52,386 bases of DNA from Thermoplasmatota archaeon (GTDB lineage Archaea; Thermoplasmatota; Penumbrarchaeia; JANQNL01): the NCBI GenBank assembly GCA_028279585.1, contig JANQNL010000148.1:1-52386 (forward strand). The letters are read 5' to 3'. Under the pieces are notes generated by a model, which worked only from the letters and a program-made list of their open reading frames with translations, did no database searches and was not told the origin of the DNA. The translations under genes and the position numbers were made by a program. This document shows positions 31,825 to 39,318 of the stretch, piece after piece; position 1 is the first letter of the stretch, and the number at the start of each line of letters is the position of its first letter.

Positions 31825-32934
31825 TCACTTCTTTTTAGACGTAGCTATCTCGTGGGCTAATGCCTTCTTAGCAGCCAGAGCGAACTTCTTCGCTGTCTTG
31901 TACTTCTTGGCTGCATAAGCGTCCTTTGCCTTGTGGATGAACGAGTGGGATTTCTTGACCTCTATGCCTTTGGCCTTGGTCTTCTCGATAGCACCATCGA
32001 GCTTGGTGATTATGCCTTCGAGCTTCTTGACGGCTGGGGGAACCTCTTTGGGGGCATCGTCTGCCTTCTCTTCGGCAGCTTCTTCGGTGGGTTCCTCTGC
32101 CTCTTCCTCGGTAGCCTCTTCCTTGGCGGGCTCCTCCTCGGTTGCTTCCTCGGTGGCTTCTTCCTTGGCGGTCTCCTCCTCGGTTGCTTCCTCGGTAGCC
32201 TCTTCCTTGGCGGTCTCCTTCTCGGTTGCTTCCTCGGTTGGAGTCTCCTCCTCGGTTGCTTCCTCGGTTGGAGTCTCCTCAGCAGCCTCTTCAGCCTGTT
32301 CCGCCTCAGCAGGAGATTCTTCTGCGGCCTCTTCGGCGGGCTCCTCCTCGGTAGCCTCCTCAGCCTTTTCCTCTTCAGCAGGCTCCTCAGCAGCCTCTTC
32401 GGTGGCTTCTTCCTCTACCTGCTCTTCCTCCCCACCCGGAATGTCGACCTCTATATCCTCCTCTGGGATGGACACATCGACGTCACCCTCTTCTTCCTGC
32501 TCTTCCTCGACCTGCTCCTCCTCATCCTGACCTGGAAGGGTAACGACAACGTCGTCCTCGTCCTCCTTCATCGTTCCTTCGACCACAGCAGGGTCCTCGA
32601 TCACCGCTGCTTCCTTCGGCTCTTCCTCAGGGGTTGCCTGTGGTGGAGGTCCGGATGGAGGTGCCTGACCCGGTGGGGGTCCTGGTGGTGGTGGTGGTTT
32701 TGGTGGAGGTGGGCCGGGTGGGCCTGGCGGAGCTCCAGGTGGAGGTCCTGGTGGCGGAGATCCTGGCGGACCTGGTGGTGCTTGCTGTGGAGGGGCTCCT
32801 GCAGCTTCTTCTTGTGCCTTTCGGGTCTCATACTCCTGGAGGTCCCTCTCCAGCGATTCGAGCTGCAGGTCGAGGACACGTTGTGTCATATCCCCGCCCT
32901 CCTTCTTTTTCTTGAAGATGTCTAAAAGTCCCAT
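31825..32934 (-). CDS. Proline-rich and Glu/Ala/Thr-repeat cytosolic protein with helical C-terminus
   Basis: Start ATG 32934 (MGLLDIFKKKKEGG) gives 369 residues; a longer frame lacks support. After a short coiled-coil helix (LDLQLESLERDLQEYETR) comes a 70-residue proline/glycine tract (PPPGPPPGAPPGPPGPPPP). About 170 acidic residues follow, with many repeats of the type EEATEEE-x-AKEEATEE. The last 65 residues form lysine-rich helices (FIHKAKDAYAAKKYKTAKKF), a TPR-like hairpin also found in the HEAT proteins of this window. No signal or membrane segment. The MGLLDIF...KK start could be an amphipathic membrane-binding tip (inference). It may be a scaffold; function unknown. Repeat copy F lies just past its stop. 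Confidence 0.65.
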   Translation of the reverse strand: MGLLDIFKKKKEGGDMTQRVLDLQLESLERDLQEYETRKAQEEAAGAPPQQAPPGPPGSPPPGPPPGAPPGPPGPPPPKPPPPPGPPPGQAPPSGPPPQATPEEEPKEAAVIEDPAVVEGTMKEDEDDVVVTLPGQDEEEQVEEEQEEEGDVDVSIPEEDIEVDIPGGEEEQVEEEATEEAAEEPAEEEKAEEATEEEPAEEAAEESPAEAEQAEEAAEETPTEEATEEETPTEEATEKETAKEEATEEATEEETAKEEATEEATEEEPAKEEATEEEAEEPTEEAAEEKADDAPKEVPPAVKKLEGIITKLDGAIEKTKAKGIEVKKSHSFIHKAKDAYAAKKYKTAKKFALAAKKALAHEIATSKKK

Positions 32935-33110
32935 GGTTACCACCGGCTGGCCGCTGCACTCAGCATTCGCCCTCCTGCTATAAGATATGCTAAGAGAGTT
33001 TATGAATTTTTTCATTTTCATGATTCTATGTATAGGGAACGACCGTCTGCCCCCTTCGATGAGCGATGTTGGTTAACAATTGACATTACCGCTCCAAATC
33101 TATCGATAAC

Positions 33111-33120
33111 GTTTATATCG
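33111..33120 (+). promoter_or_regulatory. TATA box of the DUF131-like gene
   Basis: GTTTATATCG is centred 27 bp upstream of TTG 33143, indicating a leaderless or near-leaderless mRNA and supporting this TTG as start. Confidence 0.6.
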
Positions 33121-33142
33121 TGGCGCTGACAATGTAATATCG

Positions 33143-33649
33143 TTGAGCAAGAAGAAGAGCACCAAGGGGTCTGACGGACCAAAAGGAGTGTCGAAGGGCA
33201 ACGTCCTGATGTTCCTGGGCATCGTGCTTCTGTCCATTGGGACTTGTCTGGTAGTCTATGGTTCCATCACAGGCAGCGTCAAGCTCTATCTGATCCTGAT
33301 AGTCCCGGTCCTAGTCATGAACGGCCCCATCGGCCTGCTGGCCATTCTCACCATCTTTGCCGGGATGGGCGTCCTTTTCGTAGGTCTTGCGTTCCGGTCC
33401 TTCGAGTTCGCGCTCGGAAGCCTGGGTGACCTAAAGCTCGAAGGGGTAGAGATCTCTGGGCTGGGTATGCCTGACATGGAAAAGGGTGGGTTCGGTGGAG
33501 TTGTTTTCCTAGGTCCTATCCCGATAGTCTTTGGCAACAACAAGGGCATCCGGAACAGCATGATGAAGGTGGGGATCTTCATTGGAGCAGTTCTGCTCAT
33601 CCTGTTCGTCATCCAGGTGGGATTCCTGGTAGTAAGTCTTCTGCTCTGA
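33143..33649 (+). CDS. DUF131/TIGR00304-like small membrane protein
   Basis: TTG 33143 gives 168 residues. There are two or three membrane segments near 22-45 and 48-85 and one at the C-terminus (FIGAVLLILFVIQVGFLVV). Before the last helix lies GGVVFLGPIPIVFGNN, the signature of the archaeal DUF131 family (GG...GPIPI.FG). Members are usually about 80 residues; this one has an extra N-terminal membrane part. Function unknown. It converges on the FAH hydrolase gene with only 4 bp between stops. Confidence 0.75.
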   Translation: MSKKKSTKGSDGPKGVSKGNVLMFLGIVLLSIGTCLVVYGSITGSVKLYLILIVPVLVMNGPIGLLAILTIFAGMGVLFVGLAFRSFEFALGSLGDLKLEGVEISGLGMPDMEKGGFGGVVFLGPIPIVFGNNKGIRNSMMKVGIFIGAVLLILFVIQVGFLVVSLLL

Positions 33650-33653
33650 ACCA

Positions 33654-34310
33654 TCACTGGACAGGGTTCTCCATCTCGATGATACCGACAAGTGATGAGG
33701 TTATGTAATCACCCTTCTCCACAGGCCCAACTCCAGCTGGAGTTCCTGTGGCGATGATGTCCCCCGGCTCCAGGGTCATGATGTTCGAGATGTAGCTTAT
33801 CAGCGTGGGTAGCTTGAAGATCATTAGCGATGTGTTACTGTCCTGTCTTGTCTCTCCATTGACCTTCAACCACAGCGAAACATCGTAGGGGTCTGGTATC
33901 GCTTCCTTCGTTACCATATCTGAGAGCGGGCAGAAAGTGTCGTAACCCTTGGCGACCGACCATGGCAGCCCCTTCTCCTTCGCCTTCAGCTGGACATCCC
34001 TTGCTGTCATGTCCAAGAGGAGAACATATCCCTCAACGGAGTCCATGGCTTCATCCTCGTTCACGGCCTTGGTCCTTTTACCGATGACAACGCCAAGCTC
34101 CACCTCATGATGAACGCTGCCGATACCTTCGGGCTTGATGATTGCATCGCCTGGCCCAATGATACTGGAGGCTGGTTTGAGGAACAGAACGGGTTGCGTA
34201 GGGACCTCGTTGTTGAGCTCCTTTGCATGGGCAACATAGTTCCTACCGACACAGACCAGTTTGCCTATCTCTATCGCTTTTCCTTCAAGGTTCCTCGATG
34301 GCATGAGCAT
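33654..34310 (-). CDS. Fumarylacetoacetate hydrolase (FAH) family enzyme
   Basis: ATG 34310 (MLMPSRNLEGK) gives 218 residues, the normal length of single-domain FAH enzymes; a much longer frame is spurious. Family features are CVGRNYVAHAKELN, LFLKPASSIIGPGDAI, HHEVELGVVIGK (metal-binding HxE and E), DMTARDVQ, KGYDTFCPL and ATGTPAGVGP. Relatives hydrolyse or decarboxylate acylpyruvates, oxaloacetate or 2-keto acids with Mg2+ or Mn2+. The exact substrate cannot be read from sequence; acylpyruvase/oxaloacetate decarboxylase activity is common for this size. It is divergent from the small membrane protein at 34392, with an AT-rich promoter region between. Confidence 0.9.
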   Translation of the reverse strand: MLMPSRNLEGKAIEIGKLVCVGRNYVAHAKELNNEVPTQPVLFLKPASSIIGPGDAIIKPEGIGSVHHEVELGVVIGKRTKAVNEDEAMDSVEGYVLLLDMTARDVQLKAKEKGLPWSVAKGYDTFCPLSDMVTKEAIPDPYDVSLWLKVNGETRQDSNTSLMIFKLPTLISYISNIMTLEPGDIIATGTPAGVGPVEKGDYITSSLVGIIEMENPVQ

Positions 34311-34391
34311 TGATGCCCCCCTTTGAACAAAATCTTTTCGGACGGATACCAGATGGTTATCTTTAATATCGAGCACTACGATTTCTAGGTG

Positions 34392-34898
34392 ATGGCCAGT
34401 AACGGAGGTCCAGGGAGGGAAAAGGCTTCCTCGGAGCAGTTCAAGTACAAGGGTCAGGTCCGCAGTGGTCCTGCTCCAGCCTACTTTGGAGGCTCTCCAT
34501 CGACCTACGCAGGGCCTCGGTCTACCATGATGATGGTGTCCGGTATAACCGTGGGTTCCATCGGGACACTGATGGGTGGGATCGCTCTTCTGATGATCTT
34601 TCTGACGACATTGATGGTAGTACTGGCTATCGTCGGAGTTGTGGATGAGGACCGGGCAGCGTTCATGATGTTCGGGTCTTGTCTTCCGGTCATTTTCCTT
34701 TTCATGCTTGGGCTTGGAGGTGGGATCCCGGCGATAATCTTGAGCGCAATGGGTCGGAGGCACGCTGTCAACGAGCTGGCCCACTGGAAAGGTAGGACCA
34801 CCACTGGTCTTCTGCTTGGTATTATCGCTGTAACCTTTTCTGGCCTATCGGCAATCCTCATGGTCGCCAATGTGGGACTTGCCTTCTTGTTCTTCTAA
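34392..34898 (+). CDS. Small multi-helix membrane protein of unknown function
   Basis: The 168-residue protein has a polar, Gly/Ser/Pro-rich N-terminus (about 45 residues) and three to four hydrophobic helices (ITVGSIGTLMGGIALLMIFL, GSCLPVIFLFMLGLGGGIPA, GLLLGIIAVTFSGLSAILM). The layout, with a disordered head, helices and a central charged RRHAVNELAHWKGR loop, recalls DUF4190-type proteins, but no firm match is claimed. A TATA-like TTTAATATC (34362-34370) is 26 bp upstream of ATG 34392. Its stop shares CTAA with the convergent gene. Confidence 0.65.
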   Translation: MASNGGPGREKASSEQFKYKGQVRSGPAPAYFGGSPSTYAGPRSTMMMVSGITVGSIGTLMGGIALLMIFLTTLMVVLAIVGVVDEDRAAFMMFGSCLPVIFLFMLGLGGGIPAIILSAMGRRHAVNELAHWKGRTTTGLLLGIIAVTFSGLSAILMVANVGLAFLFF

Positions 34899-35725
34899 CC
34901 AACGGTGATGAGCTCTGTGAAGGCGCCGATCCTCAACGACCATCTGTGCGTCACCTCGACGATGAAGTGGTCCTTGTCCATGACGCTCAATCGATCACCG
35001 ATATGAACAAAGGGCATCAGAAAGGTCTTGAACCCTATGACTGGTCGTCTTGGAACGACCTCATCATCATGTTCGACAAGGGGTGCTATCAGGTCCTGTT
35101 CATGGACACCCCGACCCTTGTCAGGCTGGCCAATGACATCATGCATCTCTGTTCTCCATATACCTACGTGGGGGGTGACCAGGTCTGAGATCTTCTCCAC
35201 ATGGACCCCATTGTGTCTGCTCAGGACGCAATCCACATCTATATCGATCCGAAGGGCCTTCGTCCCATCACCCCCACGCTTTTTCCTGACCTGACGCTGT
35301 GTGATGTTCATGGCTCTAGATACCTTGATCTGGGATAGGTCATTCTCACCTTCACCACGGACCGTTATCCTGCCATCTGGAAGTGGTGCAAGCAGCCTAT
35401 CGCATTCCTTTGACACATAGGTCATTGCCTCAAGACACGATGTAGGACCCTGCACCGTGAAACCCCTGCCTACATGGAACCCCTCTGTTTCTATCAATGG
35501 GAACATTTTCCCATCCACCTCTACGGCTTGGACCATCCTTTCAATTACCCTTTTGACAGGTACGCTTGTTGTGAACGAAAGGTCACATGTTGTTGTGCGC
35601 AGTTCATGCAATAGGTTCGTTGCGTGTCCCGTGACGATCCCTGGAACGCCATGAACGAACCGCACAGTCCCCTGGAAAACGTCGAAAAGTTCCTTCTCCA
35701 CGGACCCCATGATGGAATGCCCCAT
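34895..35725 (-). CDS. Uncharacterised 276-residue protein
   Basis: The start is tentatively ATG 35725 (MGHSIMGSVEKELFD), 5 nt behind AAGGTAAAG; the open frame continues upstream, so an earlier GTG start is possible. No family is recognised and there is no signal peptide. The protein is mixed alpha/beta with regular short strands (GRGFTVQGPTSCLEAMTY, GRITVRGEGENDLSQIKV, HFIVEVTHRWSLRIGAFTE). The later part reads KALRIDIDVDCVLSRHNGVH. Its gene overlaps the convergent membrane-protein gene by 4 bp. It is likely real because its frame is long, intact and GC-matched to neighbours. Confidence 0.6.
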   Translation of the reverse strand: MGHSIMGSVEKELFDVFQGTVRFVHGVPGIVTGHATNLLHELRTTTCDLSFTTSVPVKRVIERMVQAVEVDGKMFPLIETEGFHVGRGFTVQGPTSCLEAMTYVSKECDRLLAPLPDGRITVRGEGENDLSQIKVSRAMNITQRQVRKKRGGDGTKALRIDIDVDCVLSRHNGVHVEKISDLVTPHVGIWRTEMHDVIGQPDKGRGVHEQDLIAPLVEHDDEVVPRRPVIGFKTFLMPFVHIGDRLSVMDKDHFIVEVTHRWSLRIGAFTELITVG

Positions 35726-35953
35726 CTTTACCTTGCACTCCTGCTGTGGGGGTGCATCGAAACTACCGGTAAAGACGCAGGCGGCGGAGGGGGAGACACC
35801 GCTGTAGCAAACGCTGATGGATGATATTCTATAGCACACCCCATCCATATCTACGATGGCATGGGGTCGACAGATGTCAGACCTACCAGACATGGTAGGT
35901 AGCACAGGCAGGGAAGATAAAGCGGTTATGTTACGAACGGAAATCCTAGGAGG

Positions 35954-38953
35954 TCACTCTTCCTCTTCCTCATCGTCGAACTCGTCCTCGTCCACCTCTT
36001 CTTCATCTTCGTCTTCCACCTCTTCCTCCTCCTCAAGCTCCTCTTCGTCCTCGTCGAGCTCTTCTTCGTCCTCGTCGTCGAGTTCCTCCTCATCAAGGTC
36101 CTCCTCCTCTTCCTCATCGAACTCGTCCTCATCGTCGTCGAACTCGTCCTCATCCTCCTCATGAAGAAGCTCTCTCTCCTCCTCTGCTGGGCCAGGGCTC
36201 TTCCTGTTCATGACAGCAAAGACACCGAACCCTATGATCGCGACCACAAGGATCACCACCAGGATGGCAGCAAGGATGTACATCGTGTTATCATCGGACG
36301 ATGCTGATGATGGCTTGGAGCCAGAGTCGGATGGGTCGGTCTCCTCCTTGTACTCCTGGTAGTTGGTGAACCCATCTCCATCAGGGTCAAGGTTCGCATC
36401 CGTTGGATCATAGCTGTCGAGCCCATACTGGTCCTCCCAGGAGTTGGGCAGGCCGTCTCCGTCGATGTCATCATCGGCCGTCAGGCCTGTCGTCGAGGTA
36501 CCATTGAGCGTGTCTGGTCTTCCATCACCATCAAGATCGGAATGGGCTGCTCTATCCAGTGGGAAGTCATCGGAGTTGTCCCCGATCCCATCGCTGTCGG
36601 TGTCCGCCCATTCTGACGGGTCGTTCGGGAACGGATCGTCAGCATCGGCAACACCATCATCGTCGGAGTCGATGCGCTTTATGGTGAAGAACCGCCAGCT
36701 CTTCTCCTCGTCGAAGATCTTGTGACCATAGACATCAGTGATGTTCAGATCAAGGACCACGGTATATAGCTGGGCGTTCTCCAGCTCGCTGGTGGGCGTG
36801 AAGGTCACAGTTGTAGTTGTGATCTCGGTCACCGTATCATAGTCCTTGACCATGGATGTGGTCCCAGTGACCTCTGTGCTTACCTTCAGGACCCGCATCT
36901 TCACGGAGTTATTGAGAAGGTCCACATCGACCGTGAATGAGATTGTGGTGTTTATCCGAACGTTCTCTGCCATGTTCGATGGGACGAAGGTCTTGAGCTC
37001 GACCTTCTTGTAGGTCGTCTCGAACTGACCTGTGTAATTGCGCCATAGAAGTGGCTGCCCACCACTGGAGAGTACACTGGTTGGAATATTGTACTCGTAA
37101 GAGGACGAGTAGAACAAGGCACTGGTAGGGGTCACCTGGGCAGTGTATGTGTAGTTATCGTATGATATCGTGACCGGTACTGGGGTCTTGGTCGTACCAA
37201 TGACCCTGTAGAGATAAACGACGAGAGTGGAGTTGTCGATATCATCGTCGAAGGTTATCAGTAGGGGGTCGGTCACATCGATGTTCGTTGCATCAGGTGC
37301 AGGTTTGACCGTAAGCGGGAACGGAGCCTCTGGCATGGTAACATTGAGCCAAATGACCGAGCCTTCTGTCACACCGATGTTCTTTTTGCGGACGGTCACG
37401 TGGTTCAAGGCGTTGCACCACAGATCGTAGGTCCCTGATGGAACAGCTTCGAACTCGTACATGCCTGTGGCATCTGTCATCGCATAGGTCATCTTACCCT
37501 CGACGTCCTCGAGGCTTACGTTGGCGTTCTCCAAAGGAGCAGAGGAGTATCCGTCATACAAGTATCCCTGGATGGACCCGCCCTCTGGTAATGGGGTGAG
37601 GTTGATGGAAAGGTCAATGCTGTCTCCCTTGTTCGGGAGGTCGAACTTCGGGTTCGACCATGTGTAGAAGCCATCAGCGTTGGTTATCAGATAATATCCG
37701 TAACCGACAGGGACCTGGAAGCTGAAATGGCCCAGATCGTCTGTTAGGGTTTCCCTGTTGAGCGTAGGAAGCTCGATACTGGCCCCGGCGATGGTCTCCT
37801 GGGTATACCAATTGTAGACCGTTCCCTGGATGGTGGCCTGGTCTGGCTTTGGCCCTTCCATGGTGAACGTCTCTGTAGAGAAGACATCGTTGGCATTGAC
37901 CACCTCTATCCTCCAATCATGAGGGCCCACGTCCAGGACGATCCCCTTGACATATGCAAAGAACACGTTGTTCGCGTCCTGGTAGACGTTGTCGAGATGG
38001 TTTATCGGGGTCATGTTAAACTCCATAATATCGTCCACAACGACCTTGATGGAAAGCGGTGGGTCGTTGCTGTAATCGCCGTAGGTCACTGTGAAGTTGC
38101 ATCCTGCAGTGATGTAACCGTTGGAAGGTGTGACCGTTGGGTCCTTGAGAGTAAGGTTTATCCAAGGATCATCGAGCAGAGGCGATGTAGCATTGATGTC
38201 GCCCGTGGACGCATTGAACCTGAAGCTGTGAGCCCCCAGAACAGGGATCTTCATCTTGATGTAGTAGTCCTTGCCATCCGCAGGGTTCAGGTCGCTTCCG
38301 TTCGCCTCCACCAGATCATACTGAACCTCGTCAAGCTCAAGCTTCAGCATAACTGGAAGGAATGTATGGATGTACCTGACAGAGAAATTGAACATGGTCT
38401 CTGTGGAACCCTTTTTGGGTTCGACCTTCGGGTTGGAAAGCGATATTGGTCCAGGGTTCGGGTCCACCATGGTGAAGTTGAGCTCCACGGTATTGTTTGC
38501 AAGGTAGACATCGCCTGCGAGCTCTGCCTCGACCTTCATTGTGAAGTTTGCGATGTAGCTCAATGTCCAATTGGTGAAGATGACATAGGTGAAGTTCCCT
38601 GGTTCACCAAGGTCCGTGACCTTTCTGGTGGTCGTGTAGACATCCTTGCCGTTTCGGATGTCGTATATGGTCAAGGTCAGGTTCACATCACCTGTCACAT
38701 TGACCGTCCCTGCATTGGCAAGGGTAGCATTGACGAGCACGCCATGCGTGGTCGGATACTCTTGCTTGTCCTCATGGGAATTAATCGTGAGGTTCACATC
38801 CAGTCCTGTAGCTCGGGTGCCTCGACGTGCGGGTTCTATGGGTGAACCACCTTCGTCTGCAGTACCTATTATCGATACTGTAGCACCAAGGCTCAGAACG
38901 AGGAGGATGATCAGAAAGAACGCTTTCATGGAGCGAGGGGCTGTCAGGGACAT
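35954..38953 (-). CDS. Giant surface protein: CARDB, carboxypeptidase-regulatory-like, Ig-like and TSP3 domains, anchor, poly-acidic tail
   Basis: ATG 38953 is exactly 26 bp from a TATA centre, so the mRNA is leaderless and the 999-residue reading is preferred over longer frames. After the signal peptide (FFLIILLVLSLGATVSII) come CARDB-like domains (NATLANAGTVNVTGDVNLTL), two carboxypeptidase-regulatory-like domains (TIQGTVYNWYTQETIAGASI and SIQGYLYDGYSSAPLENANV), two Ig-like domains (PAPDATNIDVTDPLLITFDD) and TSP3-type calcium repeats (DSDDDGVADADDPFPNDP). A transmembrane helix (ILAAILVVILVVAIIGFGVF) is followed by a cytosolic tail of about 80 residues, almost only Asp and Glu. It is likely an envelope protein; the acidic tail could bind Ca2+ or basic partners inside the cell (inference). 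Confidence 0.85.
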   Translation of the reverse strand: MSLTAPRSMKAFFLIILLVLSLGATVSIIGTADEGGSPIEPARRGTRATGLDVNLTINSHEDKQEYPTTHGVLVNATLANAGTVNVTGDVNLTLTIYDIRNGKDVYTTTRKVTDLGEPGNFTYVIFTNWTLSYIANFTMKVEAELAGDVYLANNTVELNFTMVDPNPGPISLSNPKVEPKKGSTETMFNFSVRYIHTFLPVMLKLELDEVQYDLVEANGSDLNPADGKDYYIKMKIPVLGAHSFRFNASTGDINATSPLLDDPWINLTLKDPTVTPSNGYITAGCNFTVTYGDYSNDPPLSIKVVVDDIMEFNMTPINHLDNVYQDANNVFFAYVKGIVLDVGPHDWRIEVVNANDVFSTETFTMEGPKPDQATIQGTVYNWYTQETIAGASIELPTLNRETLTDDLGHFSFQVPVGYGYYLITNADGFYTWSNPKFDLPNKGDSIDLSINLTPLPEGGSIQGYLYDGYSSAPLENANVSLEDVEGKMTYAMTDATGMYEFEAVPSGTYDLWCNALNHVTVRKKNIGVTEGSVIWLNVTMPEAPFPLTVKPAPDATNIDVTDPLLITFDDDIDNSTLVVYLYRVIGTTKTPVPVTISYDNYTYTAQVTPTSALFYSSSYEYNIPTSVLSSGGQPLLWRNYTGQFETTYKKVELKTFVPSNMAENVRINTTISFTVDVDLLNNSVKMRVLKVSTEVTGTTSMVKDYDTVTEITTTTVTFTPTSELENAQLYTVVLDLNITDVYGHKIFDEEKSWRFFTIKRIDSDDDGVADADDPFPNDPSEWADTDSDGIGDNSDDFPLDRAAHSDLDGDGRPDTLNGTSTTGLTADDDIDGDGLPNSWEDQYGLDSYDPTDANLDPDGDGFTNYQEYKEETDPSDSGSKPSSASSDDNTMYILAAILVVILVVAIIGFGVFAVMNRKSPGPAEEERELLHEEDEDEFDDDEDEFDEEEEEDLDEEELDDEDEEELDEDEEELEEEEEVEDEDEEEVDEDEFDDEEEEE

Positions 38954-38974
38954 GATGCATAGATTGCAGAGTCC

Positions 38975-38982
38975 GTATATAG
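38975..38982 (-). promoter_or_regulatory. TATA box of the poly-acidic-tail surface protein gene
   Basis: CTATATAC on the minus strand, centred 26 bp before ATG 38953. Confidence 0.6.
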
Positions 38983-39078
38983 AGATATCGTGTTCGGGAA
39001 CGGCCACGACCCCATGTCCCGAAGGTTTATCTTGTGTGCTTTCGCTACCCATCCTCGATATCGCGGAGGGACCAGCCC

Positions 39079-39318
39079 ATGGAAAAGATACTTGATAAGA
39101 AGCTCAAGAAGTTCGTTAGCAATCCAACCCTCAAGACCGATGTGTTCGACCAGTTCCATCTTACCCTGTCCAAGGAATGCCAGGACCGTCTTGAGATAGA
39201 TGTGGATTGGATAGGTCTGAGAGAGACGGACAATGGGGTCTGGATCCTCTACGGAGGAGAGAACCCCAGGGCGCTGTTCATCCCATGGGAGCATGTTCTT
39301 GGAATAGAGCTCTACTGA
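39079..39318 (+). CDS. Small uncharacterised protein, 79 residues
   Basis: ATG 39079 lies 9 nt behind GGAGG (39065-39069). The protein has an N-terminal basic helix (MEKILDKKLKKFVSNPTL), an acidic middle (FHLTLSKECQDRLEIDVDWI) and a beta-rich end (GVWILYGGENPRALFIPWEH). No family is recognised. Cytoplasmic. Its stop TGA directly abuts the stop of the convergent HEAT-repeat gene with no base between. Confidence 0.6.
   Translation: MEKILDKKLKKFVSNPTLKTDVFDQFHLTLSKECQDRLEIDVDWIGLRETDNGVWILYGGENPRALFIPWEHVLGIELY

Noticed and set aside
35940..36170. Poly-serine open frame on the plus strand
   Set aside because: It is the complement of the Asp/Glu-rich tail of the surface protein on the minus strand, which has a promoter, signal peptide and domains.
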